From the NCBI GenBank assembly GCA_021106765.1, contig JAIOTO010000093.1:1-37583 (forward strand): 37,583 nt of DNA, given 5' to 3'. Below are positions 15,825-24,040 of the stretch, piece by piece (within the stretch, counting starts at the first letter, position 1; every line of letters begins with the position of its first letter). The notes beneath the pieces are model-generated. The model searched no databases and was not told the DNA's origin. It was given only the letters and a program-made list of their open reading frames with translations. This DNA comes from Methanosarcinaceae archaeon. GTDB lineage: Archaea; Halobacteriota; Methanosarcinia; Methanosarcinales; Methanosarcinaceae. The position numbers and the translations under genes were made by a program.

Positions 15825-16451
15825 ATGGAACCATTGAACAGCTTCCAGATCGATGCGCTCAAAGAAGTGGGCAGCATGGGTATGGGGAATGCAGCTACAT
15901 CTTTATCAAAACTCGTGGGGAAACAGGTACAATTGAATCTGTCTAATGTTCAGACACTTGATCCGGACGCCGTTGCTCGCTCGATACCTGAATCAATAAC
16001 AATGACAGGGGTCATGTTGAGAATGACCGGGGATATAAAAGGGGTGATCATGCTTCTTCTGGAGTTTAACAATGCAGTGGTCCTTAGTAATCTTATGCTG
16101 GTACCATTACAACAGCAGGATGATCCTGTCATGTGTGAATCTGCTCTTTGCGAGACTGGAAATATTCTTGCAGGTTCATATTTGAATGTATTGTTCCAGT
16201 TCCTCGATCTCAAGGTGATACAGTCTGCACCAATTACATGTACTGGCACGATCACGGATGTGTTGGAACAGGCATCTGAACTGATGGAACATGATATCAA
16301 GCAGTTGCTCAATATCGAAACCATGTTCATGGTGCATGATGTGGGTCATGAGAGTGGGCTGAATACTATTTACGGTGACATGTTCCTTTTGCTGGATTCC
16401 GGGTCACTGGATGTGTTACTAAGTTCGATCAATAATATGATACCTGAATAA
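15825..16451 (+). CDS. cheC: CheC-family phosphatase, paralogue 3
   Basis: This third CheC-fold protein has 208 residues. Site 1 (IDALKEVGSMGMGNAATSLS...NLS) has the Asp and Glu but Ser for Asn and Ser for the distant Pro, so it is probably dead. Site 2 (SALCETGNILAGSYLNVLFQFL...SAP) fits the S-x3-E-x2-N-x22-P pattern. ATG 15825 has GAGGGAG 8 bases upstream (15810-15816); GTG 15819 would leave only two bases. The protein is more divergent than paralogue 2 and could act on a different receiver or bind CheD without catalysis. Confidence 0.9.
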   Translation: MEPLNSFQIDALKEVGSMGMGNAATSLSKLVGKQVQLNLSNVQTLDPDAVARSIPESITMTGVMLRMTGDIKGVIMLLLEFNNAVVLSNLMLVPLQQQDDPVMCESALCETGNILAGSYLNVLFQFLDLKVIQSAPITCTGTITDVLEQASELMEHDIKQLLNIETMFMVHDVGHESGLNTIYGDMFLLLDSGSLDVLLSSINNMIPE

Positions 16452-16506
16452 AGTATATGCTCCCATTGACGTAATAGTATCAAATGTAAAAACTGGTAGA
16501 TCAGAA

Positions 16507-17049
16507 ATGAGTAATATCTGGACGCAATATTTGGATCCCTGCAATCTGCAGCACGGAGGACAAAAAGGAAGAGAATCGTTCCTTGACAAGCTGAAGAAGT
16601 TTGATGAACATAGCTATGATCGACCGGGCATTGATGTTTCAGATATACCTGCTAATGACAACGATGTCACATCAGATATGTTGAATATATCGGATATGTC
16701 GGATAACGATCTGTCCATCAGCGAAAAGGAAGTTGTACAGGTCCCAGAATACGATGGATCTCTTTGTGGGGAGAAGTTACTTGATCACTGGGAATGTAAA
16801 AGCCACAGCGATGATGAGATAGAACTGGATAATGATCTCAGGGATGTTGTCCGCCTTATAGAATTCAATGATGGGACACTGGTCCTCAAGTATGAACTAT
16901 ATGTAGATGAAGATATTACTATTCCTGTTGATTCCATCGAGGAAGCTATGTCTATAATTGAGGAGGACAATGCTACTACAGAAGAACTATATCCCGGTAA
17001 TCCGGATATTAAATGGAAAAATGGGTCAGGAACAGTTATGACTAAATAA
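16507..17049 (+). CDS. Acidic protein of unknown function
   Basis: I do not recognise this 180-residue protein. It is rich in Asp, Glu and Ser, particularly in residues 40-75 (VSDIPANDNDV, ISDMSDNDLS), which look disordered. Residues about 110-150 form a likely alpha/beta segment (VVRLIEFNDGTLVLKYELYV), and IPVDSIEEAMSIIEE suggests an amphipathic helix. There is no signal peptide, TM helix or metal motif. The ATG at 16507 has GGTAGATC upstream. It follows cheC3 by 55 bases on the same strand, so it may belong to the che cluster as an adaptor. Confidence 0.65.
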   Translation: MSNIWTQYLDPCNLQHGGQKGRESFLDKLKKFDEHSYDRPGIDVSDIPANDNDVTSDMLNISDMSDNDLSISEKEVVQVPEYDGSLCGEKLLDHWECKSHSDDEIELDNDLRDVVRLIEFNDGTLVLKYELYVDEDITIPVDSIEEAMSIIEEDNATTEELYPGNPDIKWKNGSGTVMTK

Positions 17050-17080
17050 TTGCAAAAGATCATAATAACAATAAGAAATT

Positions 17081-17099
17081 CAATATATATATATATACA
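17081..17099 (+). promoter_or_regulatory. A/T-repeat promoter before the Cys/His protein pair
   Basis: CAATATATATATATATACAA at 17081-17099 offers a TATA box; transcription would start near 17120, and GGAGGT (17147-17152) precedes the first gene at 17161. An alternating TA tract of this kind can also change length by slippage. Confidence 0.45.
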
Positions 17100-17160
17100 A
17101 AGGTAGAAAGTAGCATTAGATGTATTCAAGTTGGAAACTGTTAGATGGAGGTTCAAAATA

Positions 17161-17787
17161 ATGATGGATATTGCCCTGTATTCCCTTGTCGATGATATGG
17201 TCAGCAAGGCGGGAACGGAAGGTGTTGTAGAATACTGGCTTCGTGTCGGTGAAAGTTATGCTGAACGAATGGGAAAAGAAGCCTATGTAGGTTGGCCTGC
17301 GTTCAATGTCGCAATGAAGGATGGAAGGACATCCTTGACCATCGAAGGGGCGGTAAACGTACTTACAGATCTTGCGATCACGGACAAGGATGGCGATGTG
17401 ATAGGTTATGTCTATGCCCTAAAAACCTGCCCTATGGCTCCGACGATAAACAGATATATTCAGAAGATCGGACCTATTCCGGATTCAGACTTTGATGTGG
17501 CAGATAGCTATAATAACCGTGTCAGAGACTCAGCTGTTTCCAATTATTGTATCACGCATCAGAAGTTTAGAGAGGTTGCAGCAAATAACATTACTGTTGC
17601 AAAACAGGGGCTCGAATGTCTGCACCTGGCGAACAAGGGGCGGTTGGGCGAAGTGAAGATGCTTGAAGAGCATCTTGTAAAGATCAATGTCGACGAACGC
17701 CACATCAAAAGTATATTGAGAAGTTCTTCTTGTGTGTTTGCATTGGTAGTCAAGGGCAAGACCGCCGGAGAAGATACTGTTGAATGA
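17161..17787 (+). CDS. Cys/His-motif protein, paralogue 1 (unknown function)
   Basis: This is a soluble 208-residue protein of no recognised family. It shares a common plan with the next gene: KTCP-[MF] near residue 85, IxxYI...G, then DxYN, SAxxxxC, xxHQxxR, IT..., a Gly-Glu pair, and SSC near the C-terminus. The KTCP and C-x2-HQ motifs suggest metal, heme or thiol chemistry. ATG 17161 is preferred because GGAGGT lies 8 bases upstream; TTG 17131 is an alternative. It may be related to methanogen-specific signalling output domains (MetOD1, PF18546), but I cannot verify that. The two paralogues form their own transcription unit after the che genes. Confidence 0.75.
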   Translation: MMDIALYSLVDDMVSKAGTEGVVEYWLRVGESYAERMGKEAYVGWPAFNVAMKDGRTSLTIEGAVNVLTDLAITDKDGDVIGYVYALKTCPMAPTINRYIQKIGPIPDSDFDVADSYNNRVRDSAVSNYCITHQKFREVAANNITVAKQGLECLHLANKGRLGEVKMLEEHLVKINVDERHIKSILRSSSCVFALVVKGKTAGEDTVE

Positions 17788-17799
17788 AGGGTGATCACA

Positions 17800-18435
17800 A
17801 TGGTAAATAACTCAGAATACAATTTATCCAAATCCAATGAGATAATGTCGAATCCATTTGTAGATGTGTCAGTGTTCCTTTTCTTCGAGGATATATCCGA
17901 CAAGCAGGGTGTGGAAGGCTTCACCAACTATATGGTTGGGCAGGCCAAATCACTTGCAAAATCAGTTCCAGAGGAAGAATATGATACATGGGAAGATTTT
18001 GCAAAGGCGGTTGATGCTGGTGAATCCGTGTTCTCTTCTTTCGAGACCATCCGCCAGATCAGTAAAAATGGCTTCGTCACCAAGACATGTCCGTTTTCTA
18101 AAGCGATCCGTGAATACATCAAACGTCTGGGTACCTTCAATCCGGTGCACATGGAAGCAACCGATCACTACAATCATACTATCCAGCCATCTGCTGCACA
18201 TAGTGCCTGTATGATGCATCAGACGTATAGGAATGAAATCGCAAAACGTATCACGATCAACGGGAAATCTCTTAACTATGCACAGATCGGCGCAAAAGCG
18301 CACACTGGAGAGATAGCACTTCCACCTGATTCGTGGAAGAAAGTGCTTCTTGAGAAAGCAGGTATCTCTGAGACACAAGGATTCATGGAAATGCGGGAAA
18401 ATTCCTGTTTGTATGTATTATATATAGAAGAATGA
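17800..18435 (+). CDS. Cys/His-motif protein, paralogue 2 (unknown function)
   Basis: This is a 211-residue paralogue of the previous protein. Shared positions include KTCPFSKAIREYIKRLG against KTCPMAPTINRYIQKIG, DHYN against DSYN, SACMMHQTYR against NYCITHQKFR, and ENSC against SSSC near the end. Identity elsewhere is low, so the duplication is old. ATG 17800 is chosen because GGTGATC (17790-17796) precedes it; GTG 17791 is in frame. It begins 12 bases after paralogue 1, so the two are cotranscribed and may form a heterodimer. No TM segment or signal peptide is seen. Confidence 0.75.
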   Translation: MVNNSEYNLSKSNEIMSNPFVDVSVFLFFEDISDKQGVEGFTNYMVGQAKSLAKSVPEEEYDTWEDFAKAVDAGESVFSSFETIRQISKNGFVTKTCPFSKAIREYIKRLGTFNPVHMEATDHYNHTIQPSAAHSACMMHQTYRNEIAKRITINGKSLNYAQIGAKAHTGEIALPPDSWKKVLLEKAGISETQGFMEMRENSCLYVLYIEE

Positions 18436-18446
18436 GTACTGACAAA

Positions 18447-18474
18447 TGATCGGGAACATATGATCCCCCGATCA
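18447..18474. terminator. Bidirectional hairpin between convergent genes
   Basis: TGATCGGG (18447-18454) pairs with CCCGATCA (18467-18474) across a 12-base loop. It lies between the end of the Cys/His pair and the end of the minus-strand ccmF N-terminal gene, whose last codons it overlaps. It likely ends transcripts from both sides, though neither strand has a strong T tract. Confidence 0.5.
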
Positions 18475-19551
18475 CCCATCTTCAAAATAACGTCTTACCA
18501 GTAATACCGTACTTGATCCTATAAGAGCAAGCAGGAACAGTGCAATAAGCATTCCTTCTGAAGTAAAATCCTGCCAGGAATGAACGGATACCCACATTCC
18601 ACTGCGTGTTACGAATGTGGCAAATATTACCAGTATGAACGATGCGATTGCAAGCAGTGGTGCTATAAATCGATATTCTCCTTTTTTAGACCGCGTCTGA
18701 GCATGCAGGTATGCTGTAGCAGTTATCCAGGGGATCAGGGACGACGTTTCCACCGGATCCCAGGTCCAATACCAGGCACCCCAGCCAAGTACCTCATATG
18801 CCCAGAATCCTCCCAAACCAATACCAAGGGTAAGGAAGAACCAGGCAATTCGCATCCAATTTCTTGATATTTGCATCCACCGTTCATCATCGATAAGAAG
18901 ATCTGCAATTGCTGCAGCAAAAGGTATCGTGAAGGCCGCATAACCGAAGAACAAAACCGGTGGATGAATGGCCATCCATGGATTTCTGAGCAGAGGGTTC
19001 ATTCCAAGTCCATCTGTAATTGGATAGAGGACTGCAAACGGGTTCCAATTTGTCAATTCTCCCGTACCACCGGTAACGATCTGATATGTGGTAAACGGGT
19101 TCTTCAGCACAAGCAGCATGAGGAACACAGTAGCGATCAGAAGTGATATAGTACGAGTTAGTCCCATCAGTCTGGACTCTGAAAGATGACGGGTATGACC
19201 TGTGTATTGCATCAGAAGCAACACGATCAGAATGGCCCATGTCCAGAGAAGTAGTGACCCTTCCTGTCCTGCCCACAGTGCCGATATACGATAATACAGT
19301 GACAGGTCTGTACTGGAATGCAGGTATACATAATGGAACGATGCGGAGACCGTACACAGGTAATAGGTAAGCAGTACCATTGCTAGTGTGGTTGTCACAG
19401 CGCATCCGAGCTCAAGTTGTTTGGAGATACGCTTTGTTATACCATCATTGCCAAACTGATCGCGCATAGAATAGATGGCTGCTCCGGATCCCAGTACGAA
19501 TGATAACCAGACCAGGATCATCCCGATATTCAGCAAGCTATCACCGCCCAA
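18472..19551 (-). CDS. ccmF: Cytochrome c heme lyase CcmF, N-terminal half
   Basis: CcmF joins heme to apocytochrome c in the system I maturation pathway, in the cytoplasmic membrane. These 359 residues match the N-terminal half: many TM helices, MAIHPPVLFFGY with the conserved His, the WWD domain GWGAWYWTWDPVETSSLIPW, and the second His in ATAYLHAQ. The protein stops at about the point where a full-length CcmF (~650 residues) would enter its last third. The remainder is encoded by a separate gene upstream in transcription (20515-19568). The start is TTG at 19551, 16 bases after that gene; TTG or ATG codons a few residues in are alternatives. No other ccm gene is in the window. Confidence 0.88.
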   Translation of the reverse strand: MGGDSLLNIGMILVWLSFVLGSGAAIYSMRDQFGNDGITKRISKQLELGCAVTTTLAMVLLTYYLCTVSASFHYVYLHSSTDLSLYYRISALWAGQEGSLLLWTWAILIVLLLMQYTGHTRHLSESRLMGLTRTISLLIATVFLMLLVLKNPFTTYQIVTGGTGELTNWNPFAVLYPITDGLGMNPLLRNPWMAIHPPVLFFGYAAFTIPFAAAIADLLIDDERWMQISRNWMRIAWFFLTLGIGLGGFWAYEVLGWGAWYWTWDPVETSSLIPWITATAYLHAQTRSKKGEYRFIAPLLAIASFILVIFATFVTRSGMWVSVHSWQDFTSEGMLIALFLLALIGSSTVLLVRRYFEDG

Positions 19552-19567
19552 TTGTTAACGATCATTG

Positions 19568-20515
19568 TTAGCTCACATCCTTATGGCAGGTGATCTTGTC
19601 CAGTTCCCTGCCTTCTTTAACATATTCAACAATACCAAACATAAGGATGCTTATAACCATCATCCACATTCCTCCCCACACCAGATTAATGAATGGAACA
19701 GTTCTGACATACATATCCACTCTTCCAGTGGACTCGTCCAGAGTACGGGGGGCTATGAACAGTTCCTCGAACACTCCTCTTTTGATATAGGTGGTAGTGT
19801 AGGTCTGACCCCATTTGAAGTCAGTGATATATTTCACCTGGGCACTATCAAAATACTCTCCCCGTCGATACACTTCAATATCGATGGTCGTTGCATATGA
19901 TGAACCCGGATAATTGCGGTATGGTATACCTTCATAACCTGAGTCCATATCCACTACTTTCAGGGAATAATGCTGTCCCTCAAATGAGTGTTCAGTACCT
20001 GTGTACAGAATCTCCGAATCCTCAACCTTCAGGTTCGTGCTGAGTACCGTTCCAATAATGAGCAGCAGTATGCCAAGATGTATAAGGTGCACGCTCACAC
20101 CACGCAACGAGCGTAGTGTAGAATCCCTGTCCAATGCACGATATATCCTGTACAACGTGATAGCTATTGCCGGTATAATGATGGGGACCATGACATCAAT
20201 TGGAGTGCACTTGAAAGGGGATATGATCAAAGACAGTATTGAAATGGACAATGTAACTCCTGCGATCACCGATATCGTGCGGGAAGTAGCATGACCTATC
20301 AGCATGCACATCGCAAGCAGTATTGCCAGAACCGCTGCTATTGGTGCCGTCCTGTTATTGAAGTACTGCATGTCCATGGTAATCTCAACACCTGTCATCA
20401 ATTTAATGATGAGGGGGGTCAGCATACCAATTGTGATCAATGCAGAAAGTAAGATCAGGACGGATACCGTTACAAGCATGATATTGCGTGAGTTGATCAC
20501 TTTACTATCTATCAT
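19568..20515 (-). CDS. ccmF: CcmF C-terminal half
   Basis: This 315-residue membrane protein corresponds to the C-terminal part of CcmF: RTAPIAAVLAILLAMCM, then HLGILLLIIGTVLS with the conserved TM histidine, an extracytoplasmic beta-rich domain (about 165-275), and a last helix FINLVWGGMWMMVISIL. Together with the N-terminal half the total is 674 residues, about the length of an intact CcmF. Transcription order is C-half first, then N-half, i.e. reversed relative to the fused protein. The ATG at 20515 follows a TATA-like stretch on the minus strand (CATATAATAAAAA near 20540-20552), so the leader is short. Divergent from carS. Confidence 0.85.
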   Translation of the reverse strand: MIDSKVINSRNIMLVTVSVLILLSALITIGMLTPLIIKLMTGVEITMDMQYFNNRTAPIAAVLAILLAMCMLIGHATSRTISVIAGVTLSISILSLIISPFKCTPIDVMVPIIIPAIAITLYRIYRALDRDSTLRSLRGVSVHLIHLGILLLIIGTVLSTNLKVEDSEILYTGTEHSFEGQHYSLKVVDMDSGYEGIPYRNYPGSSYATTIDIEVYRRGEYFDSAQVKYITDFKWGQTYTTTYIKRGVFEELFIAPRTLDESTGRVDMYVRTVPFINLVWGGMWMMVISILMFGIVEYVKEGRELDKITCHKDVS

Positions 20516-20587
20516 TTTTGCCGAACACCCATGTTGTTATTTTTATTATATGAGGTAATATTAAGTCTCCCTATAGGAAACAGGCAT

Positions 20588-20625
20588 CTATAAATGTTTG
20601 GTTTGCGGCAAATGCTTAAATATTC
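20588..20625 (+). promoter_or_regulatory. Promoter for carS-pyrE
   Basis: Two TATA-like elements lie here: TCTATAAATG at 20587-20596 and GCTTAAATATTC at 20614-20625. The second would start transcription near 20645-20650, only about 15-35 bases before the likely start of carS, so that mRNA would be short-leadered. Confidence 0.4.
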
Positions 20626-20696
20626 ATGATGCCAATTTGGTATAAAATCATTTAGAGCTGATCATCACGATAGAAACGATCATTATTGCCCTCTGG

Positions 20697-21227
20697 TTGA
20701 TGTTACCTGCATACATACCGAATCCATGCGCTGCTGTTTTTGGTGGAGGACGGCCCATTGATGGAGGACGTTCCCTTTCAGATGGAAGGCGGATACTGGG
20801 TAATGGTAAGACGTTCCGCGGATTTTTTGCAGGGCTTGTTTGTGGAGTTGTCGTGGGGTATGGGCAGGTATTGTTAGTTCGATCGGATCCAGTCCTATTT
20901 GGAACAGAGCTACCCTTATTAGGTTCTGCTTATGTGGATCCGATGATCGTGATCTTTGCACTGGCCTTTGGTTCCCTGTTCGGGGACATGTTCATGAGCT
21001 TTTTCAAACGTCGTCTGGGACTCAAACGGGGAGCACCTTTGCCCGTGGTAGATCAACTCGATTTTGTGATGGGAGCATGGGTATTCACATATCTTGCAGC
21101 ACCCCAATGGTTCGCTGCAAATTTCACATTTTCAATAATTCTGGTAGTACTACTGCTAACACCATTATTGCACCTTGCTGTAAATATCATTGGCTATTTT
21201 ATGGGTGTCAAGAAGGAACCCTGGTAA
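20697..21227 (+). CDS. carS: CDP-archaeol synthase CarS
   Basis: CarS activates digeranylgeranylglyceryl phosphate with CTP to CDP-archaeol, the branch point of archaeal phospholipid synthesis, in the membrane. The ~176-residue protein has the family block MLPAYIPNPCAAVFGGGRPI, the segment GRSLSDGRRILGNGKTFRG, the acidic motif GSLFGDMFMSFFKRRLGLKRG and VVDQLDFVMGAW. The start is uncertain. Family members begin about 8-12 residues before MLPAY; the frame is open upstream to 20646 (ETIIIALWL), but it holds no ATG, GTG or TTG before the TTG at 20697. A CTG at 20658 or an ATA/ATC/ATT codon may be used. pyrE follows after 35 bases. Confidence 0.92.
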   Translation: MMLPAYIPNPCAAVFGGGRPIDGGRSLSDGRRILGNGKTFRGFFAGLVCGVVVGYGQVLLVRSDPVLFGTELPLLGSAYVDPMIVIFALAFGSLFGDMFMSFFKRRLGLKRGAPLPVVDQLDFVMGAWVFTYLAAPQWFAANFTFSIILVVLLLTPLLHLAVNIIGYFMGVKKEPW

Positions 21228-21262
21228 AGCAGAACCAAATTACAAACAACTGAGGAAACATA

Positions 21263-21826
21263 ATGTCAGCAACCAGCTCATCCAAAAACAGGAACGAAGA
21301 ACTGATATCTGCACTCATGGATTGCGGTGCAGTACGATTCGGGGACTTCACCCTTGCATCCGGAAAGAAGAGCAAGTATTACATTGATATAAAGAAGGCA
21401 AGTTCTGATCCTGCTACCCTTGGTCTGATAGCCAGACAGGCATCCGATATCATCAAGGACCTTGATGTGGACAGGGCCGGAGGTGTTGCTCTGGGTGGTG
21501 TTCCGCTTGCCACTGCTGTATCGCTGGAAACGGGTCTTCCTCTATTCCTGATACGAAAGGCTACCAAAGAGTATGGTACAGGGGGGCGTTTTGTTGGTGA
21601 TCTTGAAAAGGGGGACCGGATCATACTGCTGGAGGATGTGACCACCAGTGGTGGATCGGTCATGGAAGCCATATCTGCTATACGGGAGGCAGATGGAGTT
21701 GTCGATATGGTCATAACTGTGGTGGATCGTGAGGATGGAGCTAAGGAGCGCCTGAGTGCTGTTGACGTGATCCTACTGCCTCTGGTGGAAGCACATGAGC
21801 TTCTGGAAGTAGAGGACGATAGCTGA
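21263..21826 (+). CDS. pyrE: Orotate phosphoribosyltransferase
   Basis: PyrE converts orotate and PRPP to orotidine 5'-phosphate, the penultimate step of UMP synthesis. The 187-residue protein has FGDFTLASGKKSKYYIDIKK, the GGVALGGVPLATAV phosphate loop, the lysine-rich flexible segment LIRKATKEYGTGGRFVG and the PRPP motif IILLEDVTTSGGSV. Length is typical for archaea. It follows carS at 35 bases with GAGGAAAC before the ATG, so the two are probably one transcript. Confidence 0.96.
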   Translation: MSATSSSKNRNEELISALMDCGAVRFGDFTLASGKKSKYYIDIKKASSDPATLGLIARQASDIIKDLDVDRAGGVALGGVPLATAVSLETGLPLFLIRKATKEYGTGGRFVGDLEKGDRIILLEDVTTSGGSVMEAISAIREADGVVDMVITVVDREDGAKERLSAVDVILLPLVEAHELLEVEDDS

Positions 21827-21915
21827 TCCATTATCGTATCCGGATCTGCTTTTGCCACCAAATCTTTATCGCCAATTATTGTCCATGGCCCCATCATCTT
21901 CTTGAAGTATCACTA

Positions 21916-21947
21916 TTGATACCGTATGGTATATATAAAAGTATCAA
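21916..21947 (+). promoter_or_regulatory. hcp promoter with overlapping inverted repeats
   Basis: The TATA box TATATATAAAAG is at 21930-21941. It is flanked by TTGATAC (21916-21922) and GTATCAA (21941-21947), a 7-bp inverted repeat. A second, shorter repeat ATACC-GTAT-GGTAT (21919-21932) overlaps the TATA element and the BRE position. A regulator bound here would compete with TBP/TFB. The ATGGTAT half-site also recurs at 31328-31376. Confidence 0.55.
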
Positions 21948-21992
21948 CAATATACCAGATATCTAATATATACTATATGGAAAGGTGAAAGA

Positions 21993-23612
21993 ATGTTCTG
22001 TTATCAGTGTGAAGAAGCACTAAATCAAAAAGGATGTACTAAGAACGGAATCTGTGGAAAGAAAGGGGACGTGGCAGATCTGCAGGATGATCTGATCTAT
22101 GTTCTCAAAGGTGTCGCATACTACAATCTGAAGGCAAGAGCACAGGGGATTGAGGATGCAGGGACTGATCAATTCATCATGGATGGACTGTTTGCCACGA
22201 TCACGAACACGAACTTCAGTAGTGGTGACATGGAATCCATGATCGTCACGGGGATCGCACTTCGCGATAGTATCAAGGACAAACTTGTTAAAGCAAATGC
22301 GATCGATGGGAATACCGGTCCAGATGCTGCAGTGATCTCAGCCAGTCAGCTTACAGGAAAAGATACTGGTATACTGACAACCGAAGATGAGAATGTCAGA
22401 TCATTGCGAGAGCTGTTGACATATGGAATGAAAGGTATGGCAGCTTATGCTCATCATGCATATGTGCTTGGATATCAGAACAGCGATATATTTGAGTTCA
22501 TGGAGAGGGGACTTGCAGCTACTCTGGACAATGAAATAGGGATCGATGCCCTGCTGGCCCTTAATATGGAATGCGGAGAAAAAGCAGTTACGACCATGGC
22601 CCTTCTCGATGAGGCAAACACCCAAACCTATGGAAACCCAGAACCCACTGCAGTGAACATAGGGGTAAAGGGCAATCCTGGAATACTGATCAGTGGACAT
22701 GACCTGCACGACCTTGAACTTCTGCTTGAGCAGACAAAGGGCAGTGGTGTGGATGTGTACTCTCATGGTGAGATGCTGCCTGCAAATTCCTATCCGGCAT
22801 TTAAGAAATACGACAACTTTGTAGGCAACTATGGAGGCGCATGGTGGGAACAAACAAAAGAGTTCGAGGCTTTCAATGGTCCTGTACTCATGACCACGAA
22901 TTGTCTGGTACCACCAAAGGATAGTTACAAGAACAGGGTCTATGCGACAGGCGTAGTTGGTTTTGATGGTATTCCAAATATCGAAGCAAACGAGGATGGT
23001 TACAAGGATTTCTCAGCGATCATCGAGCAGGCAAAGACATGTCCCTCCCCCCAGTCACTGGAGGAAGGAACCATCATGGGCGGATTTGCACATGCTGCCG
23101 TGCTATCAGTTGCCGATAAGGTCGTCGAGGCTGTGAAGAGTGGTGCGATCAAGAAGTTCGTAGTGATGGCTGGATGCGACGGACGGCACAAATCCCGACA
23201 GTACTACACCGATTTTGCCGAGGCTTTGCCCAAGGATACGGTTATCCTCACCGCAGGTTGTGCAAAATATCGTTTCAACAAGCTTGATCTGGGAGATATA
23301 GGAGGTATCCCACGGATACTGGACGCAGGACAGTGTAATGACTCCTATTCCCTTGTGGTGATCGCCCAGAAACTCGCGGAAGCCTTTGAACTGGAGGATA
23401 TCAACGATCTGCCGGTTGCCTACAACATCGCATGGTATGAGCAGAAGGCGGTTACTGTATTGCTCGCCCTGCTGAGCCTTGGGGTCAAGAACATCACTCT
23501 GGGTCCAGAACTGCCAGCTTTTGTCTCACCGACCGTCCTTGGTGTGCTGGTCGACATGTTCAACATTGCACCAAATACCAATGTTGACGATGATCTTGTA
23601 AGACTTGTGTGA
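21993..23612 (+). CDS. hcp: Hybrid cluster protein (hydroxylamine / NO reductase type)
   Basis: Hcp carries a [4Fe-4S] cluster and a hybrid Fe-S-O cluster and reduces hydroxylamine in vitro; in vivo roles in nitrosative or oxidative stress are proposed. The 539 residues begin [24 protein letters not shown] with the four Cys (3, 6, 15, 21) of the first cluster. Later motifs ([38 protein letters not shown]) supply hybrid-cluster ligands. Length matches the shorter archaeal-type class. AAGGTGAAAGA precedes the ATG. A cupin gene follows after 39 bases. Confidence 0.95.
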   Translation: MFCYQCEEALNQKGCTKNGICGKKGDVADLQDDLIYVLKGVAYYNLKARAQGIEDAGTDQFIMDGLFATITNTNFSSGDMESMIVTGIALRDSIKDKLVKANAIDGNTGPDAAVISASQLTGKDTGILTTEDENVRSLRELLTYGMKGMAAYAHHAYVLGYQNSDIFEFMERGLAATLDNEIGIDALLALNMECGEKAVTTMALLDEANTQTYGNPEPTAVNIGVKGNPGILISGHDLHDLELLLEQTKGSGVDVYSHGEMLPANSYPAFKKYDNFVGNYGGAWWEQTKEFEAFNGPVLMTTNCLVPPKDSYKNRVYATGVVGFDGIPNIEANEDGYKDFSAIIEQAKTCPSPQSLEEGTIMGGFAHAAVLSVADKVVEAVKSGAIKKFVVMAGCDGRHKSRQYYTDFAEALPKDTVILTAGCAKYRFNKLDLGDIGGIPRILDAGQCNDSYSLVVIAQKLAEAFELEDINDLPVAYNIAWYEQKAVTVLLALLSLGVKNITLGPELPAFVSPTVLGVLVDMFNIAPNTNVDDDLVRLV

Positions 23613-23651
23613 ACAATAATATGAAGTACGCATTAGAAGATAGGTGATCAT

Positions 23652-23966
23652 ATGAATATATTGGAACTGACAAATGCACCTGAGAAAGAGAATCCGCATA
23701 ATGTACTTGCTCAAAGTCTGTATGGCAGTGAACAGGTACAGGTAATGCATATTTCTCTCAAACCAGGTGAAGGCCTCAGGAAGCATACGACACCTGTCAA
23801 TGTGTTCTTCTACATCCTTGAGGGAAAAGGTATTGTTGAGATCGGAGAGGAAGAGGAAGATGTTGTCAAGGACAGTCTGATCGAAAGTCCTGCCAACATC
23901 CCCCACCTTTTAAGGAACAACTCTGATGAGACATTCCGCTTCCTCGTGGTCAAACTGAATAAGTGA
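23652..23966 (+). CDS. Small single-domain cupin protein
   Basis: This 104-residue cupin has HISLKPGEGLRKHTTPVNVFFYILEGKGIVEIGEEEEDV in the first motif and SPANIPHLLRNNSDETFRFLVV in the second. Metal ligands are only partly present: one His in RKHTTP and one in IPHLL, with Glu in LEGKG. The substrate is unknown. AGGTGATCAT precedes the ATG. The gene sits 39 bases after hcp and before a terminator, so it is probably cotranscribed and may share a stress role. Confidence 0.85.
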   Translation: MNILELTNAPEKENPHNVLAQSLYGSEQVQVMHISLKPGEGLRKHTTPVNVFFYILEGKGIVEIGEEEEDVVKDSLIESPANIPHLLRNNSDETFRFLVVKLNK

Positions 23967-23972
23967 AAATGG

Positions 23973-24040
23973 TTGAATTTCCGGAGACGGTGATGTACGG
24001 TGAAAAGCCGTCTTCAGAACTTCAATTTCCTCTTTTTTTT
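23973..24040 (+). terminator. Terminator after hcp-cupin
   Basis: TTGAATTTCCGGAGACGG (23973-23990) pairs imperfectly with CCGTCTTCAGAACTTCAA (24008-24025), giving an ~18-bp stem with two or three mismatches and a 17-base loop. A tract of T residues (24033-24040) follows. The remaining bases to 24268 hold only the purD promoter. Confidence 0.75.

Noticed and set aside
18887-19405. 172-codon ORF in another minus-strand frame within ccmF
   Set aside because: It is a frame shadow of the ccmF N-terminal half, which has clear WWD and His motifs in its own frame.
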